Of a stretch of DNA of 64,000 nucleotides, positions 46,160 through 59,900 are shown piece after piece. The translations under genes were made by a program, and so were the position numbers. The stretch covers positions 1-64,000 of the forward strand of contig NW_027490129.1 of NCBI RefSeq assembly GCF_050948175.1, given 5' to 3'. The notes beneath the pieces were generated by a model. The model saw nothing but the letters and a program-made list of their open reading frames with translations. It was not told where the DNA came from and made no database searches. Position 1 is the stretch's first letter. Every line of letters starts with the position of its first letter. The stretch is from Xylocopa sonorina. Its lineage: Eukaryota; Arthropoda; Insecta; Hymenoptera; Apidae.

Positions 46160-49100
46160 TATAACGCGTATTCACTTCAAAAGAATGTAAATGCGACACT
46201 TCCTTGCTTGGAAATAGGGTTTGCAGATGTCTACGTATCGAAGCAATAGAGTTCTAATGCTTCTTAAATCGTCATATAGCATCTCTTATCTACGTTTCAT
46301 CATAAGATATAATATTCATTGCGAAGTGTTATGTATACCTCGTATTCACTTCAAAAGATTGTAAATGCGACACTTCCTTGCTAGGAAGTAGCATTTGCAG
46401 ATGTCTACGTATCGAAGCAATAGAGTTGTATTGCTTCATAAATAGTCATATGGCACCACATTTCTATGTTTCATGATAAGATATAATATTCATTGCGAAG
46501 TGTCATGTGTACCTTGTATTCCTTTCAAAAGAATGTAAATGCGACACGTCCTTGCTAGGAAATAGCGTTGGCAGATGTCTACGTATCCAAGCAATAGTGT
46601 TCTAATGCTTCTCAAAAAGCGATATCGCATCTCATTCCTCTGTTTCCTGATAAGATATAGTATTCAATGTGCAGTGTCATGTATACCTCGCATACACTTC
46701 AAATGAACGTAAATGCGACACTTCCTTGCTTGGAAATAGCGTTTGCAGATGTCTACGTATCGAAGCAGTAGTGTTCTAATGCTTCTCAAATCGCGATATC
46801 GCATCTAATTTCCATGTTTCATGATAATATATAATATTCATTGTGCAGTGTTATGTATACCTCGTATTCACTTCAAAAGAATGGAAATGCGACCCTTCCT
46901 TGCTAGGAAGTAGCGTTTGCAGATGTCTACGTATCGAAGCAATAGTGTTCTAATGCTTCTTAAATCGCGATATCGCATCTAATTTCTATGTTTCATGACA
47001 ATATATAATATTCATTGCGAAGTGTCGTGTATACCTCGCATACACTTAAAATGAATGTAAATGCGACACTTCCTTGCTAGGAAATAGCGTTTGCAGATGT
47101 CTACGTATCGTGGCATTAGAGTTCTAATGCTTCTCAAAACGCGATATCGCTACTCATTACTATGTTTCGTGATAATATATAATATTCATTGGGGAGTGTT
47201 ATGTATACCTCGTATTCACTTCAAAAGAATGCAAATGCGACGCATCCTTGCTAGGAAATAGCGTTTGCAGGTGTCTACGCAGCGAACCAATAGAGTTCTA
47301 GATCTTTCTAATTCGCGATATTGCATCTCATTCCTATGTGTCATGATAAGATATAATATTCATTGTGGAGTGTTAAGTATACCTCGTATTCGTTTCAAAA
47401 GAATGTAAATGCGACACTTCCTTGCTAGGAAGTAGCATTTGCAGATGTCTACGTATCGAAGCAATAGTGTTCTAATGCTTCTTAAATCGCGATATCGCAT
47501 CTCATTTCTATGTTTCATGACAATATATAATATTCATTGCGAAGTGTCACGTAAACCTCGCATACACTTAAAATGAATGCAAATGCGACACTTCCTTGCA
47601 AGGAAATAGCGTTTGCAGATGTCTACGTATCGAAGCAATAGATTTCTAAAGCTTGCTAATTCGCGATATCGCACCTCATATCTATCTTTCATGATAATAT
47701 ATAATATTCATTGCGAAGTTCCATGTATACCTCGCATACAATTCAAACGAATGTGAATGCGACAGTTTCTTGTGGGAAATAGTGTTTGCAGATGTCTACG
47801 TATCGAAGCAACAGCGTTCTAATGCTTCTTAAATCGTCATATCGCATCTCATTTCTATGTTTCATGATAAGATATAATATTCATTGTGCAGTGTTATGTA
47901 TACCTCGCATTCACTTGAAAGGAATGTAAATGCGACACTTCCTTGCTAGGAAGTAGCGTTTGCAGATGTCTACGTACCGAAGCAATAGTGTTCTAATGCT
48001 TCTTAAATCGTCATATCGCATCTCATTTCTATGTTTCATGATAAGATATAATATTCATTGCGATGTGTCATGTATACCTCGTATTCCTTTCAAAAGAATG
48101 TAAATGCGACACTTCCTTGCTATGAAATGGCGTTTTCAGATGTCTACGTATCGAAGCAATAGAGTTCTAATGCTTCTCAAAAAGCGATATTGCATCTCAT
48201 TCCTATGTTTCATGATAAGATATAATATTCATTGTGCAGTGTTATGTACTCCTCGTACTCACTTCAAAAGACAGTAAATGCGACACTTCCTTGCTAGGAA
48301 GTAGCGTTTGCAGATGTCTACGTATCGAAGCAATAGTGTTCTAATGCTTCTTAAATCGCGATATCGCATCTCATTTCTATGTTTCATGATAAGATATAAT
48401 ATTCATTGTGGAGTGTTAAGTATACCTCGTATTCGTTTCAAAAGAATGTAAATGCGACACTTTCTTCCTAGGAAATAGCGTTTGCAGATGTCTACGTGTC
48501 GAAGCAATGGAGTTCTAATGCTTCTCAAAACGCGATATCACGTCTCATTCCTATGTTTCATAATAAGATATAATATTCAATGTGCAGTGTTATGTACTGC
48601 TCGTATTCACTTCAAAAGAAAATAAATGCGACAATACCTTGCTAGGAAATAGCGTTTGCAGATGTCTCCGTATCGAAGAAATAGTGTTCTAATGCTTCTT
48701 AAATCGCGATATCGCATCTCATGTCTACGTTTCATGATAAGATATAATATTCATTGCAAAGTGACATGTATACATTGTATTCCTTACAAAAGAATGTAAA
48801 TGCGACACTTCCTTGCTAGGAAATAGCGTTTGCAGATGTCTACGTATCGTGGCATTAGAATTCTAATGCTTCTCAAAACGCGATATCGCTACTCATTACT
48901 ATGATTCATGATAATATATAATATTCATTGTGGAGTGTTATGTATACCCCGTATTCACTTCAAAAGAATGTAAATGCGACACTTCCTTGCTAGGAATTAG
49001 CGTTTGCAGATGTCTACGTATCGAAGCAGTAGAGTTCTAATGCTTCTTAAATCGCCATATCGCATCTCATTTCTATGTTTCATGATAAGATATAATAATC

Positions 49101-49719
49101 GTGCAGTGTTATGTATATCTCGTCTATACTTCAAATGGATGTAAATGCGACACTTACTTGCTGGGAAATAGCGTTTGCAGATGTCTACGTATCGAAGCAA
49201 TAGAGTTCTAATGCTTCTTAAATCGTCATATCGCATTTCACTTTTATGGTTCATGATAACATATAATATTCATTGCGAAGTGTCATGTATACCTCGTATT
49301 CCTTTCAAAAGAATGTAAATGCTACACTTCCTTGCTAGGAAATAGCGTTTGCAGATGTCTACGTATCGTGGCATTAGAATTCTAATGCTTCTCAAAACGC
49401 GATATCGCTACTCATTACTATGATTCATGATAATATATAATATTCATTGTGGAGTGTTATGTATACCTCGTATTCACTTCAAAAGAATGTAAATGCGACA
49501 CTTCCTTGCTAGGAAGTAGCGTTTGCAGATGTCTACGTATCGAAGCAATAGGGTTCTAATGCTTCTTAGATCGCCATATCGCATCTCATTTCTATGTTTC
49601 ATGGTAAGATATAATATTCACTGCGCAGTGTTATGTATACCTCGTATTCACTTGAAAATAATGTAAATGCGACACTTCCTTGCAAGGTAGTAGCGTTTGC
49701 AGATGTCTACGAATCGAAG

Positions 49720-49900
49720 CAATAGAGATCAAATGCTTCTTAAATAGCGATATCGCATCTCATTTCAATGTTTCATGGTAAGATATAATATTCATTGCGT
49801 CTACGTATCGAAGCAATAGAATTCTAATGCTTCTCAAAACATGATATCGCATCTCATTTTTATGTTTCATGATAAGATATAATATTCAATGTGCAGTGTT
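49720..49900. repeat. Shortened satellite monomer
   Basis: At 49800 the sequence jumps from ATTCATTGCG straight to TCTACGTATCG. About 80 bp normally between these landmarks are missing. It is one of the few places where the 174-bp phase is broken by a large internal deletion. Confidence 0.85.
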
Positions 49901-50599
49901 ATATACTCCTCGCATTCACATCAAAAGAAAGTAAATGCGACAATACATTGCTAGGAAATAGCGTTTGCAGATGTCTCCGTAACGAAGAAATAGTGTTCTA
50001 ATGCTTCTTAAAACGAGATATCGCGTCTCATTTCTATGTCTCATGATAAGATATAAAATTCATTGCGAAGTGTCGCTTATACCTCGCATACACTTCAAAT
50101 GAATGTAAATGCGACACTTCCTTGCAAAGAGATAGCGTTTGCAGATGTCTACGTATCCAAGCAATGGAGTTCTAGTGCTTCTCAAACCGCGATATCGGAT
50201 CTCATTTCTATATTTCATGATAAGATATAATATCCATTGCGAAGTGTCATGTATTCCTCCCATGCGCTTCAAGTGAATGTAAATGCGACACTTCCTTGCT
50301 AGCAAATAGCGTTTGCATATGTCTACTTATTGAAGAAATAGTGTTGTAATGCTTCCTAAACGAGATATCGCATCTCATTTCTATGTTTCATGCTAAGATA
50401 TAATATTCGTTGCGAAGTGTCATGTATACCACGTATTCCTTTCAAAAGAATGTAAATGCGACACTTCCTTGCTAAGAAGTTGCATTTGCAGATGTCTACG
50501 TATCGTGACAATAGGGTTCTTATGCTCTTTATATCGCGATATCGCATCTCATTTGTATGTTACACGATAAGATATAATATTCATTGCGAAGTGTCATGT

Positions 50600-50823
50600 A
50601 TACCTCGTATTCACTTGAAAAGAATGTAAATGCGACACTATCTTGTAGGGAAAAGCGTTTCCAGATGCCTACGTATCGAAACAATAGGTTTCTATTGCAT
50701 CTTAATGCGAGATGGTGCATCCTATTTCTATGTTTCAGGATAAGATATAATATTCATTGCGAAGCGTCATGTATTCCTCGTATTCACTTCAAAAGGTGGT
50801 AAGTGCGGCACTTCCATGCTAGG
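50600..50823. repeat. Satellite segment repeated at 51295-51519
   Basis: The two segments are 695 bp apart (four monomers less one base). They share the rare string GTTTCCAGATGCCTACG, the shortened CTTGTAGG region and AAAAGGTGGTAAGTGCGGC, with several differences, so the exchange is older than the 2.7-kb duplication. Confidence 0.75.
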
Positions 50824-52043
50824 AAACAGCGTTTGCAGATGTCTACGTATCGTAGCATCAGAGTTCTAATGCTTCTTAAAACGCAATATCTCATCTCATT
50901 TCTATGTTTCATGATAAGATATAATATTCATTGCGAAGCGTCACTTGTACCTCGAATTCACTTCAAACGAATGTAAATGCGACACTTCCTTGCTAGGAAA
51001 TAACGTTTGCAGATGTCTACGTATCGGGGTAATGGAGTTTTAATGCTCCTTAAAACGCGATATCGCATCTCATTTCTATGTTTCATGATATGATATAATA
51101 TCCATAGCGAAGTGTCATGTATACCTCGTATTCACTTCAAGTGAATGTAAATACGACACTTCCTTGCTAGGAAATAGCGCTCCCAGATGTCTACGTATCG
51201 TACCAATAGTGTTCTAATACTTCCTAAAACGCGATATCGCATCTCTCTACTATGTTTCCTGATAAGATATCATATTCATTGTGGACTGTTATGTATACCT
51301 CGTATTCACTTGAAAAGAATGTAAATGCGACCCTATCTTGTAGGAAAAAGCGTTTCCAGATGCCTACGTATCGAAACAATAGGTTTCCATTGCATCTTAA
51401 AGCGAGATGTTGCATCCTATTTCTATGTTTCATGATAAGATATAATATTCATTGCGAAGCGTCATGTATTCCTCGTATTCACTTCAAAAGGTGGTAAGTG
51501 CGGCACTTCCATGCTAGGAAGTAGCGTTTGCAGATGTCTACGTATCGAACCAATAGATTTCTAATGCTTGCTAGTTCGCGATATCGCATCTCATATCTGT
51601 GTTTCATGATAATATATCATATTCACTGCGAAGTGTTATGTATACCTCGCATACACTTCAAATGAATGTGAATGCGACAGTTCCTTGCTAGGAAATAGTG
51701 TTTGCAGATATCTACGTTTCGAAGCAATAGAGTTCTAAAGCTTCTTAAATTGCGATATCGCATATCATTTCTATGTTTCATGATAACATATAATATTCAT
51801 TGTGGAGTGTTATGTATACCTCGTATTCACTTCAAAAGAATGTATACTTCCTTGCTAGGAAGTAGCGTTTGCAGATGTCTACGTACCGAAGCAATAGAGT
51901 TCTAATGCTTCTTAAATCGCGATATAGCATCTCATTTCTATGTTTCATGATAAGATATAATATTCATTGTGGAGCTTATGTATTCCTCGTATTCACGTCA
52001 AAAGAATGTAAATGCGACACTTCCTTGCTAGGAAATAGCGTTT

Positions 52044-53175
52044 GCAGAAGTCTACGTATTGAAGCACGGGGGTTCTAATGCAACTTAGAACGCGATATCG
52101 CATCTCATTTCTATGCCTCATGATAAGATATAATATTCAGAGTGCAGTGTTACGTATACCTCGTATTCACTTCAAAAGAATGTAAATGCGACACTTCCTT
52201 GCTAGGAAATAGCGTTTGCAAATGTCTACGTATCAGAGCAATAGAGTTCTAATGCCCGTCAAAAACGCGATATCGCATCTCAATTCTATGTCTCATGACA
52301 AGATATATTAGTCATTGCGAAGTGTCGTGCGTACCTCGTATTCACTTCAAAAGAATATAAATGCCGTACTTCCTTGCTAGGATGTAGCGTTTGCAGAAGT
52401 CTACGTATTGAAGCACGGGGGTTCTAATGCAACTTAGAACGCGATATCGCATCTCATTTCTATGTCTCATGATAAGATATAATATTCAGAGTGCAGTGTT
52501 ACGTATACCTCGTATTCACTTCAAAAGAATGTAAATGCGACACTTCCTTGCTAGGAAATAGCGTTTGCAAATGTCTACGTATCAGAGCAATAGAGTTCTA
52601 ATGCCCCTCAAAAACGCGATATCGCATCTCAATACTATGTCTCATGACAAGATATAATAATCATTGCGAAGTGTCGTGCGTACCTCGTATTCACTTCAAA
52701 AGAATATAAATGCCGTACTTCCTTGCTAGGATGTAGCGTTTGCAGAAGTCTACGTATTGAAGCACGGGGATTCTAATGCAACTTAGAACGCGATATCGCA
52801 TCTCATTTCTATGCCTCATGATAAGGTATAATATTCAGAGTGCAGTGTTACGTATACCTCGTATTCACTTCAAAAGAATGTAAATGCGACACTTCCTTGC
52901 TAGGAAATAGCGTTTGCAAATGTCTACGTATCAGAGCAATAGAGTTCTAATGCCCCTCAAAAACGCGATATCGCATCTCAATTCTATGTCTCATGATAAG
53001 ATATAATAATCATTGCGAAGTGTCGTGCGTACCTCGTATTCACTTCAAAAGATTATAAATGCCGTACTTCCTTGCTAGGATGTAGCGTTTGCAGAAGTCT
53101 ACGTATTGAAGCACGGGGGTTCTAATGCAACTTAGAACGCGATATCGCATCTCATTTCTATGTCTCATGATAAGA
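52044..53175. repeat. Higher-order repeat: 349-bp dimer, just over three copies
   Basis: The marker GCAGAAGTCTACGTATTG occurs at 52044, 52393, 52742 and 53091, each 349 bp apart. Each unit holds two distinct monomers: one with GAAGCACGGGG and GCAACTTAGAACGC, the other with GTATCAGAGCAATAG and CCCTCAAAAACGC or a close variant. Copies differ at only a few positions. The fourth unit is partial and fades after about 53175. Confidence 0.92.
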
Positions 53176-56100
53176 TATACTATTCACTCCGAAGTGTCAT
53201 GGGTACCTCGTATTCACTTCAAAAGAATGTAAATGAGACACTTCTTTGCTAGAATGTAGAGTTTGCAGGTGTCTACGTATGGAAGCAATAGAGTTCTAGT
53301 GCTTCTTAAAACGCGATATCGCATTTCATTTCTATGTTTCATGATAAGATATAGTATTCATTGTGCAGTGATATGTATACCTCGTATTCACTTCAAAAGA
53401 ATATAAACGCGACACTTCCTTGCTAGGAAATAGCGTTTGCAGATGTCTACGTATCGTGGGATTAGAGTTCTAATGCTTCTCAAAACGCGAAATCGCTTCA
53501 CATTTCTATGTTTCATGATAAGATATAATATTCATTGTGTAGTGTTATGTTTATCTCATCTATACTTCAAATGAATGTAAATGCGACACTTCCTTGCTAG
53601 GAAGTAGCGTTTGCAGATGTCCACGTATCGTGGCATTAGTGTTCTAATGCTTCTCTAAACGCGATATCGCATCTCATATCTATGTTTCATGATAATATAT
53701 AATATTCATTGTGGAGTGTTATGTATACCTCGTATTCATTTCAATAGAATGTAAATGCGACACTTCCTTGCTAGGAAATAGCGTTTGCAGATGTGTACGT
53801 ATCGAAGCAATAGATTTCTAAAGCTTGCTAATTCGCGATATCGAATCTCATATCTGCGTTTTATGATAATATATAATATTCATTGCGAAGTTTCATGTGT
53901 ACCTCGCATACAAATCAAACGAATGTGAATGCGACAGTTCCTTGCTAGGAAATAGTGATTGCTGATGTCTACGTATCGATGTAATAGAGTTCTAATGCTT
54001 CTTAAATCGCGATATCGCACCTCATTTCTATGTTTCATGATAAGATATAATATTCATTGTGTAGTGTTATGTTTATCTCATCTATACTTCAAATGAATGT
54101 AAATGCGACACTTCCTTGCTAGGAAATAGCGTTTGCAGATGTCTGCGTATCGTGGCATTAGAGTTCTAATGCTTCTCAAAACGCGATATCGCATCTCATT
54201 TCTATGTTTCATGATAAGATATAATATTCATTGTGCAGTGTCATGTATATCTCGTCCATACTTCAAATGAATGTAAATGCGACACTTCCTTCCTGGGAAA
54301 TGTCGTTTGCAGATGTCTACGTATCGTGGCATTAGAGGTCTAATGCTTCTCAAAACGCGAAATCGCTACTCATTACTATGTTTCATGATAATATATAATA
54401 TTCATTGCGGAGTGTTATGTATACCTCGCATACACTACAAATGAATGTGAATGCGACAGTTCCTTGCTAGGAAATAGCCTTTGCAGACATCTACGTATTG
54501 TGGCATTAGAGTTCTAATGCTTCTCAAGACGCGATATCGCTACTCATTACTTTGTTTCATGATAATATATAATATTCATTGTGGAGTGTTATGTATACCT
54601 CGTATTCATTTCCATAGAATGTAAATGCGACACGTCCTTGCTAGGAAGTAGCGTTTGCAGATGTCTACGTATCGAAGCAATAGTGTTCTAATGATTCTTA
54701 AATCGCGATATCGCATCTCATGTCTATGTTTCATGACAATATATAATATTCATTGCGAAGTGTCATGTATACCTCGCATACACTTAAAATGAATGTAAAT
54801 GCGACACTTCCTTCCTAGGAAATAGCGTTCGCAGATGTCTACGTATCGAAGCAATGGATTTCTAATGCTTGCTAATTCGCGATATCGCATCTCATATCTA
54901 TGTTTCATGATAATATATAATATTCATTGCGAAGGTTCATGTATACCTCGCATACAATTCAAACGAATGTGAGTGGGACAGTTCCTTGCTGGGAAATAGT
55001 GTTTGGAGATGTCTACGTATCGAAGCAATAGAGTTCTAATGCTTCTTAAATCGTCATATCGCATCTCATTCCTATGTTTCATGATAATATATAATATTCA
55101 TTGTGGAGTGTTATGTATACCTCGTATTCGTTTCAAAAGAATGTAAATGCGACACTTCCTTGCTAGGAAGTAGCCTTTGCAGATGTCTACGTATCGAAGC
55201 AATAGTGTTCTAATGCTTCTCAAATCGCCATATTACATCACATTTCTATGTTCCATGATAAGATATAATATTCATTGTGGAGTGTTATGTATACCTCGTA
55301 TTCACTTCAAAAGAATGTAAGTGCGACACCTCCTTGCTAGGAAGTAGCGTTGGCAGATGTCTACTTATCGAAGCAATAGACATCTAATGCTTCATAAATC
55401 GCCATATCGCATCTCATTTCTATGCTTCATGATAAGATATAATATTCATTGCGAAGTGTTATGTATACCTCGTATTCACTTCAAAAGAATGTAAATGCGA
55501 CACTTCCTTGCAAGGTAATAGCCTTTGCAGATGTCTACGTATCGAAGCAATAGTTTTCTAAATCTTGCTAATTCGCGATATCGAACCTCATATCTATGTT
55601 AAATGATAATTTATAATATTCATTGCGAAATGTCAGGTATACCTCGCACACACTTCAACTGAATGTGAATGCGACAGTTCCTTGCAAGGAAATAGTGATT
55701 GCTGATATCTACGTATCGATGTAATTGAGTTCTAATGCTTCTTAAATCGCGATATAGCATCTCATTTCTATGTTTCATGATAAGATATAATATTCAGTGG
55801 GCAGTGTTATGCTTACCTCGGATTCACTTCAGAAGAGTGTAAATGCGACACTTCGTTGCTAGGAAGTAGCGTTTGCAGATGTCTACGTATCGAAGCAGTA
55901 GTGTTCTAATGCTTCTTAAATCGCGATATCGCATCTCATTTCTATGTTTCATGACAATATATAATATTCATTGCGAAGTGTCATGTATACCTCGCGTGCA
56001 CTTAAAATGAATGTAAATGCGACACTTCCTTGCAAGGAAATAGCGTTTGCAGATGTCTACGTATCGTGGGATTAGAGTTCTAATGCTTCTCAAAACGCGA

Positions 56101-56624
56101 AATCGCTTCACATTTCTATGTTTCATGATAAGATATAATATTCATTGTGGAGCTTATGTATTCCTCGTATTCACGTCAAAAGAATGTAAATGCGACACTT
56201 CCTTGCTAGGAAATAGCGTTTGCAGATGTCTGCGCATCGTGGCATTAGAGTTCTAATGCTTCTCAGAACGCGATGTCGCATCTCATTTCTATGTTTCATG
56301 ATAAGATATAATATTCAGAGTGCAGTGTTACGTATACCTCGTATTCACTTCAAAAGAATGTAAATGCGACACTTCCTTGCTAGGAAGTAGCGTTTGCAGA
56401 TGTCTACGCATCGAAGCAATAGTGTTCTAATGCTTCTTAAATCGCGATATCGCATCTCATTTCTATGTTTCATGATAAGATATAATATTCACAGTGCAGT
56501 GTTATGTATACCTCGTATTCACTTCAAAAGAATGTAAACGCGACACTTCCTTGCTAGGAAGTAGCGTTTGCAGATGTCTACGTATCGTGGCATTAGTGTT
56601 CTAATGCTTCTCAAAACGCGATAT

Positions 56625-56960
56625 CGCATCTCATTTCTATGTTTCATGATAAGATATAATATTCATTGTGTAGTGTTATGTATACCTCGTATTTACTTCA
56701 AAAGAATGTAAAGGCGACACTTCCTTGCCAGGTAATAGAGTTTGCAGTTGTCTACGTATCGTAGCATTACAGTTCTAATGCTTCTCAAAACGCGATATCG
56801 CTACTCATTACTATGTTTCATGATAATATGTAATATTCATTGTGGAGTGTTATGTATACCTCGTATTCACTTCAAAAGAATGTTAATGCGACACTTCCTT
56901 GCTTGGAAATAGCGCTTGCAGATGTCTACGTATCGAAGCAATAGAGTTCTAATGCTTCTT
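56625..56960. repeat. Satellite segment repeated at 58017-58352
   Basis: The offset is 1392 bp, exactly eight monomers. The shared variants AAAGGCGACAC, CAGGTAATAGAG, GCATTACAG and GAATGTTAATGC identify the pair. Confidence 0.82.
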
Positions 56961-59900
56961 AAATCGCGATATCGTATCACATTTCAATGTATCATGACAA
57001 GATATAATATTCATGACGAAGTGTCATGTATACCTCGCGTACACTTCAAATGAATGTAAATGCGACACTTTCATGCTAGGAAATAGCGTTGGCAAATGTC
57101 TATGTATCGTAGCAATAGAGTTCTAGTGCTCGTTAAAACGCGATATCGCATCTCTTTTCTATGTTTCATGACAAGATATAATATTCATTGTGGAGTGTTA
57201 TGAATACCTCGTATTCACTTCAAAAGAGTGTAAAACCGACATTTCCTTGCCAGGAAATAGCGATGTCAGATTTCTACGTATCGTAGCATTAGAGTTCTAA
57301 TGCTTCTCAAAACGCGATATCGCTACTCATTACTATGTTTCATGATAATATATAATATTCACTGTGGAGTGTTATGTATACCTCGTATTCCTTTCAAAAG
57401 AATGTAAATGCGACACTTCCCTGCTAGGAAGTAGCGTTTGCAGATGTGTACGTATCGAAGCAGTAGAGTTCTAATGCTTCTCAACGCGCGATATCGCTTC
57501 TCATTTCTATGTTTCATGATAATATATAATATTCATTGCGAAGTGTTATGTATACCTAGCATACACATTAATTGAATGTACATGCGACACTTCCTTGCTA
57601 GGAAATAGCGTTTGCAGATGTCTACGTATCGAAGCAATAGAATTCTAATCCTTCTTAAATCGTCATATCGCATCACATTTCTATGTTTCATGATAAGATA
57701 TAATATTCATTGCGAAGTGTCATGTATACCTCGTATTGTTTTCAAAAGAATGTAAATGCGACACTTCCTTGCTAGGAAATAGCGTTTGCAGATATCTACG
57801 TATCGAAGCAATAGGGTTCTAAAGCTTGCTAATTCGCGATATCGCATCTCATTTCTATGTTTCATGATAATATATAATATTCATTGCGAAGTGTCATGTA
57901 CACCTCGCATACACTTCAAATGAATGTGAATGCCACAGTTCCTTGCTAGGAAATAGCGTTTGCAGATGTCTACGTATCGAAGAAATAGAGCTCTAAAGTT
58001 TCTTAAATAGCGATATCGTATCTCATTTCTATGTTTCATGATAAGATATAATATTCATTGTGTAGTGTTATGTATACCTCGTATTTACTTCAAAAGAATG
58101 TAAAGGCGACACTTCCTTGCCAGGTAATAGAGTTTGCAGTTGTCTACGTATCGTAGCATTACAGTTCTAATGCTTCTCAAAACGCGATATCGCTACTCAT
58201 TACTATGTTTCATGATAATATGTAATATTCATTGTGGAGTGTTATGTATACCTCGTATTCACTTCAAAAGAATGTTAATGCGACACTTCCTTGCTTGGAA
58301 ATAGCGCTTGCAGATGTCTACGTATCGAAGCAATAGAGTTCTAATGCTTCTTAGATCGCCAAATTGCATCTCATTTCTATGTTTCATGATAAGATATAAT
58401 ATTGATTGTGCAATGTTATGTATATCTCGTCTATACTTCAAATGAATGTAAATGCGACACTTCCTTGCTAGGAAATAGCGTTTGCAGATGTCTACGTATC
58501 GAAGCAATAGGGTTCTAAAGCTTGCTAATTCGCGATATCGCATCTCATTTCTATGTTTCATGATAATATATAATATTCATTACGAAGCGTCATGTACACC
58601 TCGCATACACTTCTAATGAATGTGAATGCGACACTTCCTTGCCAGGAAATAGCGTTTGCAGTTGTCTACGTATCGTAGCATTAGAGTTCTAATGCTTCTC
58701 AAAACGCGATATCGCTACTCATTACTATGTTTCATGATAATATGTATTATTCATTGTGGAGTGTTATGAATACCTCGTATTCACTTCAAAGGAATGTAAA
58801 TGCGACACTTCCTTGCTTGGAAATAGCGCTTGCAGATGTCTACGTATCGAAGCAATAGAGTTCTAATGCTTCTTAGATCGCCAAATTGCATCTCATTTCT
58901 ATGTTTCACGATAAGATATAATATTCATTGTGGAGTGTTATGTATACCTCGTATTTACTTCAAAAGAATATAAACGCGACACTTAATTGCCGGGAAATAG
59001 TGCTTGGAGATGTCTACGTATCGAAGCAATAGTGTTCTAAAGCTTGCTAATTTGCGATATCGCATCTCATTTCTATGCTTCATGAGTTGATATAATATTC
59101 ATTGCGAAGTGTCATGTATAGCTAGTATTCATTTCAAAAGAATGTAAATGCGACACTTCCTTGCTAGGAAATCTGGTTTGCAGATGTCTACGTATCCAAG
59201 CAATCGTGTTCCAATGCTTCTTAAATCGCGATATCGCATCTCATTTCTACGTTTCATGATAAGATATAATATTCAATGTGCAGTGTTCTGCATACCTCGT
59301 ATTCATTTCAAAGGAGTGTAAATGCGACACATCTTTGATAGGAAATATCGTTGGCAGATGTCTACCTATCGAAGCAATAGGGTTCTAATGCTTCTCAAAA
59401 CGCGATATCGCATCACATTCCTATGTTTCATGATAAGATATAATATTCAATGTGCAGTGTTATTTGCTCCTCGTATTCACTTCAAAAGAAATTAAATGCG
59501 ACAATACCTTGCTAGGAAATAGCGTTTGCAGATGTCTCCGTAACGAAGAAATAGTGTTCTAATGCTTCTTAAATCGCGATATCGGATCTCATTTCTATGT
59601 TTCGTGAAAAGATATAATATTCATTGCGAAGTGTCATGCTTACCTCGTACTCACTTCAAAATAATGTAAATGCGTCACTTGCTTGCTAGGAAATAGCGTT
59701 TGGAGATGTCTACGTATCGAAGCAATAGTGCTCTAATGCTTCTTAAATCCCGATATCGCATCTCATTTCTATGTTTCATGATAAGATATAATATTCATTG
59801 TGCAGTGTTATGTATACCTCGTATTCACCTCAAAAGAATGTAAATGCGACACTTCCTTGCTAGGAAATAGCGTTTGCAGATGTCTACGTATCGAAGCAAT

